From Chaenocephalus aceratus (taxonomy: Eukaryota; Chordata; Actinopteri; Perciformes; Channichthyidae), in NCBI GenBank assembly GCA_023974075.1, contig CM043792.1, positions 20,909,154 through 20,973,153 on the forward strand: a DNA stretch of 64,000 bases. Reading direction: 5' to 3'. A program made the position numbers and the translations under genes. Shown here piece by piece: positions 11,170-23,400 of this stretch (its first letter is position 1; each line of letters opens with the position of its first letter). Below the pieces are notes generated by a model. The model was not told where the DNA came from. It ran no database searches and saw only the letters and a program-made list of their open reading frames with translations.

Positions 11170-14100
11170 ACTTTATTAAAAATAGCACCTTTCATGCTTG
11201 ACGCAGCCCAAAGTGCTTTACAGAGTATGACAATAACAAATGAGGAACACAATTAAAAACAAGGTATAAACAAACAGAAAGCGTAATATCCCTGAACCAT
11301 AAAACAATAACATAAACAGTGACGCAGCGTCCACAAGGCAGCGTGCGTTGAAGCTTGCCGGCAGGTGTGTCTGAAGCTCGACCAACAACCAATCACATGA
11401 ATCTCCAGCCCCGGACACACAAGCACGCGGTTTGATTGGCTAGAGCTTGTACTGGCATATGATTTGATTGGCTGACGCTTCCGTTGAAGCTTGAAAAGTT
11501 GAAATGTGTTCTACTTTTCAAGCGAGCAACGGAGGCAAAGCGAAGCGATGGAACCACAATGCAGTTCAGCAAAGCGTGACGTCACCCCATTCAAAGTGAA
11601 TGGGAAGTAGCGTTGAAGGAGCTTCAACGCACGCCGCTGTGTGGACGGGCCGTGATACTACTAACAAAAATTAAGCCAAATAAAAAAGATGGGTCTTTAA
11701 TTTATTTAAAGAAAATTCCAATTGAGGCTGCTGTTCTAAGATCAAATGGGAGTTTTCTTGTAATGCACTCTAGGTACTTCTAAAAGTAAAATATTGGAGG
11801 ATCTTAGTGTCCTTGCAGGTTGATAAAATGACAGACAGTCACTTACATATATTGGGGCAAGGTTATGGAAAGCCTTGAAAAGCATTAAAAGCACTTTAAA
11901 ATAACTTCTGAAGGACACCGGTAACCACTGCATCAATCTCAGCACGGGCCAAATGTGGTCTTTTTCTTTTGTGTTTGTTAAAATCCTGGCCGCAGCATTC
12001 TGAACTAATGCGATTTCTTTATGGACTTTTTACAAAGACCAGTAAAAAGAGAATTGCAATAGTCCAAGCGTCTAGTAATAAGGGTATGTCCAACCATTTC
12101 AGCTCCTCCACTAAACCTGACACACATGATGCTGTGCCTGCCAAAGGGTTGAATAGAGTCGTGTCTTTACCTCGTGCTTCGTCTTTCAGCCGCTGGACCG
12201 ACTCGAGGAGAGTCTCCTTCTCGTCTAGCTCACTTTCCAGGAAGGCATTTCTCTCAATGGCCTGGTTTAGACGGCCCTCGAAGTCCTCGAGAGAAACAAT
12301 CGTTGCCCTGCGCATACGTAGAGATTGGAGGGGGAAATTGTTAAAACATGTTTTGTCATTTAAAGGTCCAATAGCTTGAAAACACCTAAATACAGCTAGA
12401 GGTCATCTCCTCAGTGTCCGTCCCGTCCCCCCCATATTGAGCAAGAAGTGTCAGTCTGACCTCTTGGCTCTCTCCAGGTCGTCGTTGGCCTGCTCCAGCT
12501 CTCGGACGTATTTGTTGAGCTGATCTTTGATGCTGCGTGTCTGGCCCAGGTCGTCCTCCAGCATAGAAACCTGCTTATAACTCTGGGCATGCTGATGCTC
12601 CAGCTTCTCCTGTGTGAGGGGAGAGAAAAGGACATGGGAGTGAATGTGTGGAGAAAGACAAGGAAAAAACTGTACTTTCATTAAATGTTTATGGGTCATG
12701 CAGTGTGAAAGTAGCGTATTATATACTAAACAGTAATCATCAGTACTCCTAATGTTATGACGACAACCTGGTGAATCACAAGACAGTTAGTAAAGATGAT
12801 CTCCCACACATTATGTTATGGTTATAGAGCCTCTTATTTGTCCTGTGGCACTTTACAGTACAGTTAGTATGCTAGTGTTGTGGCCCCTGAGGCACAAAGC
12901 ATGATTCACAGTATTTTCTGGTTCATTTACACCGTCTGTTTTCAGCATGAGCTGCTGTAATCACACTCACATGATGGGGCCATGGGAAACATCACAATAC
13001 TGTTCTGCTCGGCGGTGGATCGGGTGTTTATCCTGAATGCATACACCGCTATTGGTTTACCTATAAACATGTGAGCGTGACTACAGCACATTGAATACAT
13101 CGGACCACTGTTCATGCCTGCATTGATTTAGAACCAGACTTGTCTTTGCAGTTCTCTATTTTCTTCCAATCCAATTAAAGAGTGCCGGAGGATTACCTCA
13201 CGACTTGTTAACGCCTACATTACAATAAGACATCCGGATCCAACAGAGATCAGATAACCTTCTAAGTCCGCAAATGACTTTATTGGTCAATAGATCAGAA
13301 CAACCCAAGCCAAATCCTAAAATATGAACCACATGGCAAGTCACCAGGCCCAGTTACCTTGAGGTTGACCACCTCGTTCTTCAGTCTCTCATTTTCGATC
13401 TGGAGGTCTCGAAGGCGGTATTCGGCCTGACTCAGCTGCGCCTCCAGCTCGGCCTCCAGCTCCCGGCTCCCCTCCTGGAACTCCTGCAGCTCCTCCTGGG
13501 CATCGTAGCAGCTGTGAGGACACACGTAAACAATCACTGTCAATTACCAGCTGCCCTGTTCACTGCCACCATTCAGCTCTGTATCGCTGACTGGCTGAAT
13601 GACCACAGGCCTGAGCTCTAGAAACGGGCTGGCTTTTGTCCCGCAAGATGAGCCAGGCTCAGGCATGTTCTCGCAGCTTCATCTCCGATGGCCAGGAATA
13701 AACCTGCATAAAAAGCCCCGTCAGACATTTGTAGATTTTTAACCTTCAACCGTGCCGCTGCCAAACAGGAATCTCAGTGCTGTCGAGTTAAGCATTCTAA
13801 ATATACAGCCCTAAAGAGACAGCTGACAGTAGCAGGTTCAGAGGTAGCTTGAAAAACAGCCCTGCTGTCAAAGAGTCCTCAGCTGTGGGAGAGGTTAAAA
13901 GGTGGGGAGAAAATGAGAGGGTGCAGGAACAGGAAGAGGACACCGTGGTCAGGCCGGGATGACCCCATGCAGAGCATCTTCAAAACACACACAATAACTC
14001 ATAATGGAACACGTGTGGAAGTACACATTTCAAATAGAAAATAAAGTAAAAATAAATGTCGTGGTGATTAATGTAATGCAAATGTATCCTAACCTTTTTC

Positions 14101-15510
14101 CTATGATGACACTGTGGTTGACACTGTTCTCAGATCAGCTGATTTGTGCTGGGATAATGGCCTCACAGTGGCTCTACTCTGGAATCCATGAATCAGTTGT
14201 TGTGGCGGGGTCGTTCCACACATACCAACGCCACAGCGGCTGCTGCTTCATCAGCACGCTGCGTCCTGCAGCATAACTTTCATACGCCTTTCATGGTTTC
14301 CAACAACCCACAGCACTCTGGACGCGTGACAGCATTAAATGCATGCATGCTGGGAAAGCATTTCAAATCAAATCTTTCAGGGGATGAACAGAGGGAAAGA
14401 CTCACCTTTTTTTATATTTCTTTTAACAATTTAAATGTTTTATTTTATAATGTATTATTGTTATTAGTATTAATCGTACTTACCTTAATTGAAGTGCTAC
14501 ATTTCAGTTTTTTGTAATTGTTTTTTGGGTTGTTTGTTTGTATGGTGTCTTCTGTGTGCGCTTGTAAATGTGATAAATTAATAAAAATGAAAAAATAAAA
14601 GATGTCAGTGTTCAGTTTAATTATAAACTGTATTATGTCCAAGTGTCCTTGTTGAGGTAAAGCAGGAAAAGTGAAACATCTCTTCTGGGAGATAACCTTT
14701 CAATAGGTTACTACGCTGTGAGCGGATTGCTGTTAACGTGATGCTGAGAAACGGCATGAACCAAAACATGTGTGAGACACGCCACTGTCAACATGGAGTT
14801 CTTTTTCCGTGGGCTGGAGTTTTTCCGCTATGTACCCACATGAGGAATTTCTTAGAAACCCAGCAGGACTTTAACCCTCACTGCGCCGGTTTACACTTCC
14901 TTTGAGAGTATGATGGGCCCCAAGTCCATAAATAGAAAAGACAGACAGACTGAGTTCAACAAAGATTTACAAACAACAACCCAAAGCACCACGGCTGCCT
15001 ACTCCAAACACAGACTGAGCAGATGTTGTCATTTCCTCCTGAGCAAGCCACAGCTGACTTAAAAAAAAGCCTGTCTTTTCATTTGCCTTATAAGGCTCAA
15101 CACGGCTTTTTGTGATGAAACTTTAAACAGTGACACATCAGGAGAACTACATATTCAGCATTTTAACATCTGCCTATTATGTAACAATGAGCGACTTCTT
15201 TTTAAACGTATTCATCTCCTGCTGTTTTCGAGGGTTGTCTGAGTTTGTTTATTTCAGTTTGGGTTTGCTGCCATCTTCTATTTGATTCAAAGATTTGGAA
15301 AGACAGGTCACACATTAAAATATAAAACATTGAGCTTGGCTGGCAAACAGTCATATTCTCACAGCACAAAAAGCAGAGAAGATAACTCGACTTGTGAAAT
15401 GAGAAGTCAATCATACTTGCCTACCTTTTCTTATATTTGAGGGCTTGGGACTTCCAGTAATCAACTTCCTCATCCTTTGACGTAAATTTGGGAATCATCT
15501 CTTTGTCCAT
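10260..15510 (-). CDS. ndel1: Nuclear distribution protein nudE-like 1
   Basis: Coiled-coil adaptor that binds LIS1 and dynein at centrosomes and kinetochores; used in nuclear migration, mitosis and neuronal positioning. Coding exons, 5' to 3' on the minus strand: 15510-15425, 13511-13358, 12609-12461, 12307-12171, 11110-10943, 10849-10755, 10619-10474, 10350-10260. They sum to 1026 nt, 341 residues plus stop, against 345 in human NDEL1. It starts MDKEMIPKF. The coiled coil covers about 25-190 with near-invariant stretches ([17 protein letters not shown]-like, [30 protein letters not shown]). The C-terminal half has [37 protein letters not shown] and ends LPLSV, which favours NDEL1 over NDE1. 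All splice phases agree. Intron 4 (11111-12170) is full of transposon sequence. Confidence 0.95.
11140..12110 (-). mobile_element. L2-like LINE 3' fragment in ndel1 intron, interrupted by a MITE
   Basis: It starts with a (TAA)n run at 11142-11167, then the 'cactttatta...agcacctttcat...caaagtgctttaca' signature of a fish LINE 3' end. Beyond the inserted MITE, positions 11742-12060 translate on the minus strand as a degraded LINE C-terminus ([16 protein letters not shown], [21 protein letters not shown], then RTLRSS). The fragment is antisense to plus and co-oriented with ndel1. It ends about 60-100 bp before the exon at 12171-12307. Confidence 0.65.
11319..11654. mobile_element. MITE with about 30-bp imperfect terminal inverted repeats
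   Basis: The left end contains CGTCCACAAGGCAGCGTGCG followed by TTGAAGCTT. The right end is the near-perfect inverse (AAGGAGCTTCAACGCACGCC then GCTGTGTGGACGGGCC). The 336-bp interior is non-coding, is more GC-rich than its surroundings, and interrupts an older LINE fragment. The target duplication is not clear, so the superfamily is left open. Confidence 0.7.
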
Positions 15511-15681
15511 GTCAGGGCACCCTGAGGAACAAAAAGACAGATGTATTAGCCTCACAGCAACTCACAAGTACATATCGAAGCAAGCAAGGCTATAGTGGCC
15601 ATGGGGTTAAAACGGGAACAACAACAGTGTACAAAACAAACCAGCGTGGCTCTAACCTGGTCAAATCATTTCACTATTAGG

Positions 15682-15971
15682 TAGGGCTGCTCGATTATGG
15701 CAAAAAACATTATCTCGATTATTTGGGTCAATAATTGTAATTGCGATTATTAAATGCGAATATTCATTGACTTTGAAACCATCCATTTATTGGAGAATTG
15801 AACAGTATGTTTTTAACAGTTGATTACCCTGAACTTTAAGTATAATTCAACTGAAAAACCAAAAAAAAAAAAAGAAAGTAATAATAAAAACATAATCGTT
15901 TTATTTTGATTACGTTGTTTTCGTAATCGTTGCAAGCCATAATCGTAATCGCGATTAATTGAGCAGCCCTA
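15682..15971. mobile_element. hAT-type MITE with perfect 8-bp target duplication
   Basis: The 290-bp element begins TAGGGCTGCTCGATTA and ends TTAATTGAGCAGCCCTA, giving inverted termini of about 16 bp. It is flanked on both sides by CTATTAGG (15674-15681 and 15972-15979), an exact 8-bp duplication as made by hAT transposases. The interior is AT-rich and non-coding. It lies in the ndel1 5' intron. Confidence 0.92.
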
Positions 15972-15977
15972 CTATTA

Positions 15978-16019
15978 GGGAATGTACTGTGCATGTAGAA
16001 ACATGCACAGTACATTCCC
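15978..16019. other. Perfect 18-bp inverted repeat with 6-nt loop
   Basis: Left arm 15978-15995 (GGGAATGTACTGTGCATG), loop TAGAAA, right arm 16002-16019 is its exact complement. Outside the arms, ATTAG and its inverse pair again after a 2-nt bulge. It overlaps the right target duplication of the adjacent MITE by two bases. As RNA it would fold strongly, but the stem is shorter than a usual animal pre-miRNA. Confidence 0.85.
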
Positions 16020-18259
16020 GTCTAATCTCAGAGCAGATCAAGATTTAAAACATTCCCTCATTCCTCACTGCAGAAGAGAACAGAAGAGACCGCTCTTTTT
16101 TTGATTGGAAGTAGCAAACAAACAAGCCAGATCAGCCTGGCCATGTCACCGAGCCGCTCTGAGGTCATGTCCTCCTCAGTTACTCATGCATCACCGAGTA
16201 TAGTGTCTTAAAAGTCACCCAATTATTTAGAAGCTGGGTTTGAATAAAGTGCCAAACATGACAGTGTTTCCTTTTGCAACTGAATAGACTCAACGATACA
16301 GTGTGTGTGCAGTGCATAGTAGAAGTGTGTCTTCTTTATGAAGTGTCATTACATTACCGCTCATGTGAGGTCCAAATTACTTTAATGTTTAAAATGTCTC
16401 CTCTTCCGTCCCGTTAGCGGAAACAACGCTTCACGAGAAGTGTGTTCCTCTTTTCTGGTGAGCTAATAAACTCTGCCTGTGATCTCTGTAGACCAACGAG
16501 GCAGGAAATGATTAAACACATCTGGAAGGAGCTGTTTTGTGTGTGTGTGTGGGGGGGGGGGGGATACAGCTGCTACGCACATTGCTGTACCTCCAGGAAT
16601 ATTCATAATCCGGACAGATACTGACCTACAAGGAGTTCCTGCTGATAGGTCAGACCGCACAGGAAACCTCTCAGCTGGACTGAAGTTAAGCTAACTACGC
16701 TCAACAGTTTGAGGAAGGTATTATTTTGACTGGACAAGCCTGTCTTGGGCTTAGGCGAGGAGGAGGAGGAGGAGGGCGTGTTAGTTTTGACTCAGAGGGA
16801 CGCAGACTCTACACCTGCTCTTCCCTTAAACATTCCTCTGGGGTGGCGTCATCAACAATTTACTTGCAAAAGGCCGCTTCTGTGTCAGTCCTTTGAAAAC
16901 ACAAAGGAAACCAAAACACCCAGAGGATCAAGAGGGGGAAATGTCCTCAAGCTGCTACTGACATGTTAGATATGTGTCGTATGATAAGGGAATCTAGCAA
17001 ACTTGTGTGTTGTGATGCTGATGTGTAAATGGGATCTGGTGTTTTCTACGGATCCCTGTGAGTCTTCAAAAAGGCATGAGCGACAGGCAACTGTTTCCAT
17101 GGTGATTCAGATCAAAGGCCTTAACAGTCAAATTGGTTATTTATTTGTGTCCGCCCACTGACATGACAGGAGCTACCGAAGCAGTCTCACATATTTAGCA
17201 CAGATGTGGACACCATGGTGCTGTACTGGTAACATGATATACCGCTAAGATTGGAACACAAAGGTTCAGTTACATAGTGTAACAGCTCAAGTGCTGAGAA
17301 CAAATGACAGTTCCTGTTATCTCTCATTTCAGCATCCTTTGGAGCAGTGTCAGTTTGACCCCTGGGTCTGTTTATCTGTTGTTACAACACAGGCAGCAGG
17401 GCTCACAGCCAGCAAAGATGGAGGTGAGAACCTCACTTACTGTGTGGAACCATCTGGAACTTACAGACATGGGAAGGTAGCAAGGAGAGAGTTTCCTTTC
17501 CCACATTGTTGTTTCTACATCCTCTTTTGTTGAAGATGACTCTGTGCTTACTAAGAGTGTAACTGCTGACTCAGATGGAGTATTTTTTTTTTTATAACGG
17601 GGCCTAAGAGAGGGCTGAGTCAAATCCAACTGTAGTGTTATTGGTTTGCTCTAATGAGAATAATAATCAGACGTACAGCTTCACAGGGTGTGGTGGTAGC
17701 GTTCCCCTGACTATGTTTGGTCCTTTGTGTTATGCTTTAGCTTCGAGAGGACACTTCATTTAGCTGAGCAAAATCAAAAGGATAACAATCATACTATGTT
17801 ATCAGAATCATCACCAAAAACCCCCCAAATAACAATTGACATGGATCACAAATAACTGCCATTTGCAGATAATACACACCTTTTCAAAATAACAATCATT
17901 ACACTGCCATGTATTTGATTTATCAATTGTATCTGAATAGCGGCAGGTTATCATTTAGCTGTAGGTATGTTAGCTAATAAACGCTGTCGTCAATGTGTGG
18001 ATATTTATAAAACTGCGTTGTTTGACAGATGGTACACAAGCTTGGGATAATGCCAAACTGTACGCTAAATGCTGTTAAAAGAATGCGGTTATTACCACAT
18101 ACAAAACGTTAAAACGAAGAAAGCGAAATATCAAGGCGAAAATGTCTCTAGACATTAAAGCCGGGCTCGAGCTGTCATCTCGGTTTTCAAACAGCTGAAC
18201 GCGACACTCAAACATGTCAGACGTTAAAACGAAATCATGTTTACGGTTAAATTCGTTAC

Positions 18260-18480
18260 CTGCTCATGTCAAATCGGTGTCCAGCTATCTTCTGTTTCAG
18301 GGGGTCGCCTTCCAGCCGGTGTTATATCCAACACACACCTCTCCCCTGCTCTGGCCTCGGATATTAGTGACTGGGCTGTGTTTAGGAAATTGCCAACGCG
18401 TCTCCCGGAAGCGACGTAAATCCTGACGGGAAAACGTGCTGACGTAATTCACGTTTACGTCGAAACTGGGCAGGGCTGCT
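18260..18480 (-). promoter_or_regulatory. ndel1: Putative ndel1 promoter and non-coding exon 1
   Basis: A CpG-containing island stands out from AT-rich flanks. It holds three ACGT-core CRE/ATF-like sites within 50 bp: GACGTAAAT near 18414, TGACGTAA at 18440-18447 and TTACGTC at 18455-18461. Downstream on the minus strand, CAG|gtaacg at 18260/18259 is a usable donor, so 18260 to about 18410 could be the untranslated first exon. It would join the exon beginning at 15521, 11 nt before the ndel1 ATG. The transcription start is not determinable here. Confidence 0.45.
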
Positions 18481-18713
18481 CAAGAAATAGATGTACTGTA
18501 GGACTACCAGAAACCGCCGCACCTTTTTTCTGACTAGATGTGTTCCTGCCTACTTTTAACTACAGTGACCACAGGGTGGCATATGATTGCCAGAAACCAC
18601 CAAACAGGGACTCCGAACTCAGCATTTCTTCATGTTACATTTTTGTATGACTTTTTCTGTTTACGATTTTTTCTCTGAGCTGAAAATAGGCTAGACTAGA
18701 ATTTAGGCTATTG

Positions 18714-19256
18714 CAGAGGTGGGAGAAGTACTCAGATCTTAAGTAAAAGTAGAATTAGCCTACCAGAGTGTAGGCCTATACAGTACTTATAACAGATTAA
18801 AAGTCCTGCAATCAAAAGGTTACTCAAGTAAAAGTAGACAAGTATTAGCCTCAAAATATAGGCTACTTAACGTAGCCTCAAGTAAAAGTATTCCTACTTA
18901 TTATGCAAATTGGTCAATTTCAGAATAATATTATATGTTTTGATTATGATTATTGATGCATTAGAGTGTTATCAAAGCTGGTAAAGATTCAGCTAGTTTG
19001 AATGACTTTTGAATTTTACTCCAGGTCTAACTAAAGTCTTATGTAAGTGTTATTTACATTTCACATTATTTATCCAAGTCTGTAAGCAAACTATAAGGGA
19101 TACAAAATAAATGTAGTATAGAGTAAAAGTAGGCTACAGGATTTACCAATGAATTGTAGTGGAGTAGAAGTATAAGTATAGCATCAAATGGAAATACTCA
19201 AGTAAAGTTAGAACCTCGAAAGTAAATGTAGCCTACTTAGTTACTTCCCACCTCTG
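18714..19256. mobile_element. hAT-type MITE between ndel1 and rnf222
   Basis: The 543-bp element has termini CAGAGGTGGGAGAAGTA and TTACTTCCCACCTCTG, and an exact 8-bp target duplication GGCTATTG at 18706-18713 and 19257-19264. The interior is AT-rich and repeats 'aagtaaaagta' motifs. The short gap between the two divergent genes is largely filled by it. Confidence 0.92.
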
Positions 19257-19717
19257 GGCTATTGACACCATTTCAAAAAATAATAATCTCAAACTTAACA
19301 TTGGTCCTATAAACCCCCAAAACAGCCTTAGCCTATAAAAACACAATTTTGATGAAAGAAAAATAAGTTGTCGCTGTTTTCTTGAACATCTTTTACTTTG
19401 CAGTGACTCACATTAACACAACTGAAAAGGAGGTTCTAGTTTTGCTCATATTTAAGGAATGCACCTTAGCAAGCAGTGCAGTATGGAGAACATGAAACGC
19501 AAACCAGCTTGGCCACTTGAACCGTGGTGTCTTCCGGGGACCCAATCAGTGAAGGCCCTGCAGTCAGAGGTGGCTGGCCCTGTTTGACAAGGCGCAGCTC
19601 TTGCCTCGCTCAGCCAAAGATAAAGGAAGTCTGTCATGCGCTGAGGGAATTCAGTCTACATTTTCAAAGGATTCAACTTGTAGTCAACAATTGGCTGCAG
19701 TGGCTAATTGTCATTCA

Positions 19718-20341
19718 ATGGAATTTCCTAAGGAAGATAGTCAAGAGGACGCACCAGAGTGTCCGGTGTGTTATGAGTGTCTCTCGGGCACAGAGAGGAC
19801 TCTGAGCTGCGGACATGTGTTCTGTCACGACTGCCTGGTCAAAACGCTGGTCAGCATCAATGGCGATGGAAATATCAGAGACACTATTGTTTGCCCTATC
19901 TGCCGACATCTTACATTCATCAAGAAACAAAAGGAAGCGCTTGTGTCCCTTATGGACAAGGATCCAGGTGGAGGGCAGACCCTGGAGGTGCCCCTGCCTC
20001 CACCACCGAGACACATCCAGAGCGCACGGCGCAGCTCCAGTTTGCCGGTAGAACTTAATTGGATGTATCGCTGCTTCAGGGAAATGTCTGAACGAATCCG
20101 CCGACAGAGGTTGATCAGCCCCAGCCATAAAGTATCTCAGATTTTTATCATAAGCGCTCAAGGGCGACCCATGGCAGAAGACGATGCGTTTAGGATTGTG
20201 ATGACTGTGGTTCCACCGCAGCGCAGGCAGAGGCGAAGGCGCAGGATTTGCACCACTGCAAGATGCCTTATCGTTCTGCTCTCAGCTTTTACTCTATTGG
20301 CACTAGTGGCTGCAACGCTACCCTGGATTTTGTTGGCATAG
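19718..20341 (+). CDS. rnf222: RING finger protein 222
   Basis: Predicted membrane-anchored RING-type E3 ubiquitin ligase of 207 residues (human about 220), encoded by one exon. The ATG at 19718 is the only ATG in this frame upstream of the RING and gives the same short lead as the human protein. The RING-HC ligands are C15, C18, C31, H33, C36, C39, C59 and C62 (CPVCYE; LSCGHVFCHDCLVK; CPICR). The middle contains SQIFIISAQGRPM, matching the family's SQIFVIS motif. A basic patch (RRQRRRRR) precedes a C-terminal hydrophobic helix at about 183-207, so this is a tail-anchored protein with a cytosolic RING. Position next to ndel1 matches the human order, which strengthens the call. Substrates are not known to me. 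Confidence 0.93.
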   Translation: MEFPKEDSQEDAPECPVCYECLSGTERTLSCGHVFCHDCLVKTLVSINGDGNIRDTIVCPICRHLTFIKKQKEALVSLMDKDPGGGQTLEVPLPPPPRHIQSARRSSSLPVELNWMYRCFREMSERIRRQRLISPSHKVSQIFIISAQGRPMAEDDAFRIVMTVVPPQRRQRRRRRICTTARCLIVLLSAFTLLALVAATLPWILLA

Positions 20342-20459
20342 CACCGTGATGTGGGTTTATGGATTATGATGTGCCAATAGGGGATGATACATTGACAATT
20401 ATAGCGAATATATTCTTATCCATGGAATTAAGTTTATGGTTGCTAAGCAATGAAGTGTG

Positions 20460-20465
20460 AATAAA
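20460..20465 (+). terminator. rnf222: Poly(A) signal of rnf222
   Basis: AATAAA occurs 119 nt after the rnf222 stop, followed by a GT-rich stretch (tgtgtttgtcttt), a normal cleavage context. Confidence 0.65.
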
Positions 20466-23400
20466 TGTGTTTGTCTTTCTGATGAAAATAAGGCATTTCC
20501 TTACAGAATCAAAAAGTAAAAAAATTTCAATTAAGTGAATATTTTGAGTTGAAAAGTGGGTTTAAGATATAATTAGGTATCGTGATTCCTCTCCTGGTTT
20601 TCAGGTCAGAAGTCAGAAGGTGTATGCCCCTTTGTGTGCATTACCAAGCAACAGTCTAGTAAAGTAAAGTCAAGGTTGAAGTTTTGACAGTCTTTTGTTT
20701 TGCATTCCTGTCTGTGACATGCTTGATTAGAATAAAAAATGCAATACATCCTAACAATTTCAAAGCACACTCAAAGGTTACTAAATCCAAAACGATTGAA
20801 CATTTTAGAATGATTTCAACAACCAAAAAAAGGGGCCTGCCAGAAAAAGTGCAATAAAACATGTAACCCTAATCCCATTGTTGTTAAAGCAGCTCAAGTC
20901 AATGTTGTGTTACCCTGTTGTTGGATACACTGTTTCCAAGCAGCAAAAGCTAACATCTATCCTTCAGGATTATTTTTTGTGTCTGTCCTGAAAAGCAAAA
21001 AGGGGTTATGTTCTATAGCAGCCAGAAACGAGTTTGGTTTATTGAGGGAGCGTGACATAAATGACCCTGGTTAAACATTTGGGGTATCATGTTAAAATAC
21101 TTTCTCTCCTCTTAAAATTACAAAGAAAAATGTCAGATATTTGAAAAAATCCACATTTCATTTTTAGACTTTAATTGTACACATGCTAAATTAAAATGTT
21201 TGATAAGAAGATTGAAGGGAGTTAGATACACAGTTACATATACAGACTGGCTCACATTGTAGTGTATGGACGCTGTAAACAGAGACACCTTTAAGAAATA
21301 ATTGATGCACCCTGTGCAGTCTGAAGGAGATATACTGTAGCAGGTAGTAATGAGCTCTGCCTGGCTGTTTGCTGTAAGAAGATATGCCGCCTATACTGTG
21401 GCATTAGATTACTTGTCTGTCTAAAGAACCAAGATTAAGATGGAGAAGAAAGATATGAGCATGGCTTAAAGGGGAAAAAAAGTAACAACATAAGTTATAT
21501 AACAAGTAGAAATTACACAATCACTGGTTTCTTTGAAAAAATACTTGCTCTTGAAACAATAAGGTCAAACAAAGAGAAAGACAGAGTGACACCATGACAC
21601 ATGTGGACACTCCTAGTTTCCTCATGTGGCAATCCCTCAGCCGTCCTGCTGGGCTGGTCCTACATGTTACACACCTGAGGGGCGTCTGTTACATTGCATT
21701 GCATTTAGCTGATGCTTTTATCCAAAGCGACTTACAATAAGTGCATTCGACCAACAAGATACAAACTTGAAGAAAACAGAATCACATCAGATTTCATAGA
21801 GCTAAAACATTTCAAGTGCTACTCAACTGGCTTTAGATAAGCCAGTCCTTTATTAGTATATACGTGCTTTGTTTGGCTGCTGTTCTGCAGCCAAACCCAT
21901 TTCTAAGAAAGTGAATAATCATTATTACATTTGATGAATCAGATTTTAAGATGGTGTTGTTGTTGGTGGCTTGCACGGCAGTGGTTAGAGCCGGATTAAC
22001 TGTAGTTATAAATGCTAAGCAGATGCAATATTTAAGGCAAAGATATAATGAGTGAAAACAGTATAATAGTCATTTATTCAGGTTAAAATAATGACAGTAC
22101 CGATTGAGAGAAAATTGCTTGAGTGAAAGTCCTGGATTCAAAACCTAACTAGTTGACATATGTATCATCATTAAAATGTACTTGAAGTATAAAAATGAAG
22201 CAGTAATAAAAGTAATACAACTTGATATACTTTAGCACAAAATTAGTAAATGTATTAATTTACAAATGACACCAAATGTAGTGGATTAAAAGTACAAAAT
22301 GTTTTCCTTTAAATATAGCAACGTTTAGGTTGCTTAGAAATACTGAAAATACTCCAGTAAAGTATAGTGTTGACCATCAACTGTACAATTTGCAACAACT
22401 TTATTTTCCTAGGAAAACAAAACACTGCAAAAAAGCCACATGAACCAGGTGAGATATTACAAATGTAGAGTTTAATATATATATTTATTTCTGACATTCT
22501 GATAAGGATTGCAGGTAGGCTTCACAGTACACACTGTGTACCACTTGATATGCTAAGCAGAGGAGGGAGGGGTGGGCTTGACAAGCGGCAGGTTTTGTTT
22601 TTGTACACTAGTAGTGAAAGCAGAAGGAGGCAGTACATCCACAGGCAACAACCACTCCTCTACCGTATTGCTCAGAACACCACATAGGACCATTCATTAT
22701 GATCCACATTCTCTAGAGTCAAACTCTACATTTCACCCCTCTTACAATCCCTAAAAAGACAGTGATTGACACAAAACGTGGATTATCAAAAGACTATCTA
22801 TAAGCGCATGCATGACACTTTTTCAGATTCCCCCATTTTTTTTCATTGCAGATTCCTCCCAGATGTAAACAAGTTGAGCTTTACTTTTAGACCAACATAC
22901 TTGGTGGTAAGGTGAGCTATAAAATGTAGTTCTACAGTAGTTAAAATGCTTGATAAAACTACAGTGTACCATTTGGTGAAAAAGGTAACTCTATGAATAT
23001 GCTATTGAAAATCGTTGTAAAGGTAGATGATCTGAAATTAGATATGTGATGATATTATGACTCGAGCTTTGGGGAGGGTACATGTGTTCTTTTTCCTTTT
23101 GAGCAGCATTATAATCACACTTACAATGAACAGGAATGCATGCTTTTAGGTGGCTGTATGTTCCAGTTATGTTGCACAAAAGCATTACAGTAATACTGCC
23201 CTGCACTCATAATAATACATGCCAACAAGGAACCTTCATCCAGATGTACCATGTCCATTTGCCTTTTTGCTGTTACAAAATCAGGTAGCCTACCATTGGA
23301 AATCTTAGTGAGTCACATTCAGTTTGCGCACACAGAGAGAGAAACCCTGCCTTCTCGTATAAATGTATGGATCCAGCACAGAAAATAAAACCTCTATACA

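Noticed and set aside
15978..16019. Pre-miRNA
   Set aside because: The stem is about 18-23 bp, shorter than a usual animal miRNA precursor, and it abuts a transposon duplication.
19601..19717. N-terminal extension of rnf222
   Set aside because: The open frame upstream contains no ATG; the ATG at 19718 fits the family's short lead before the RING.
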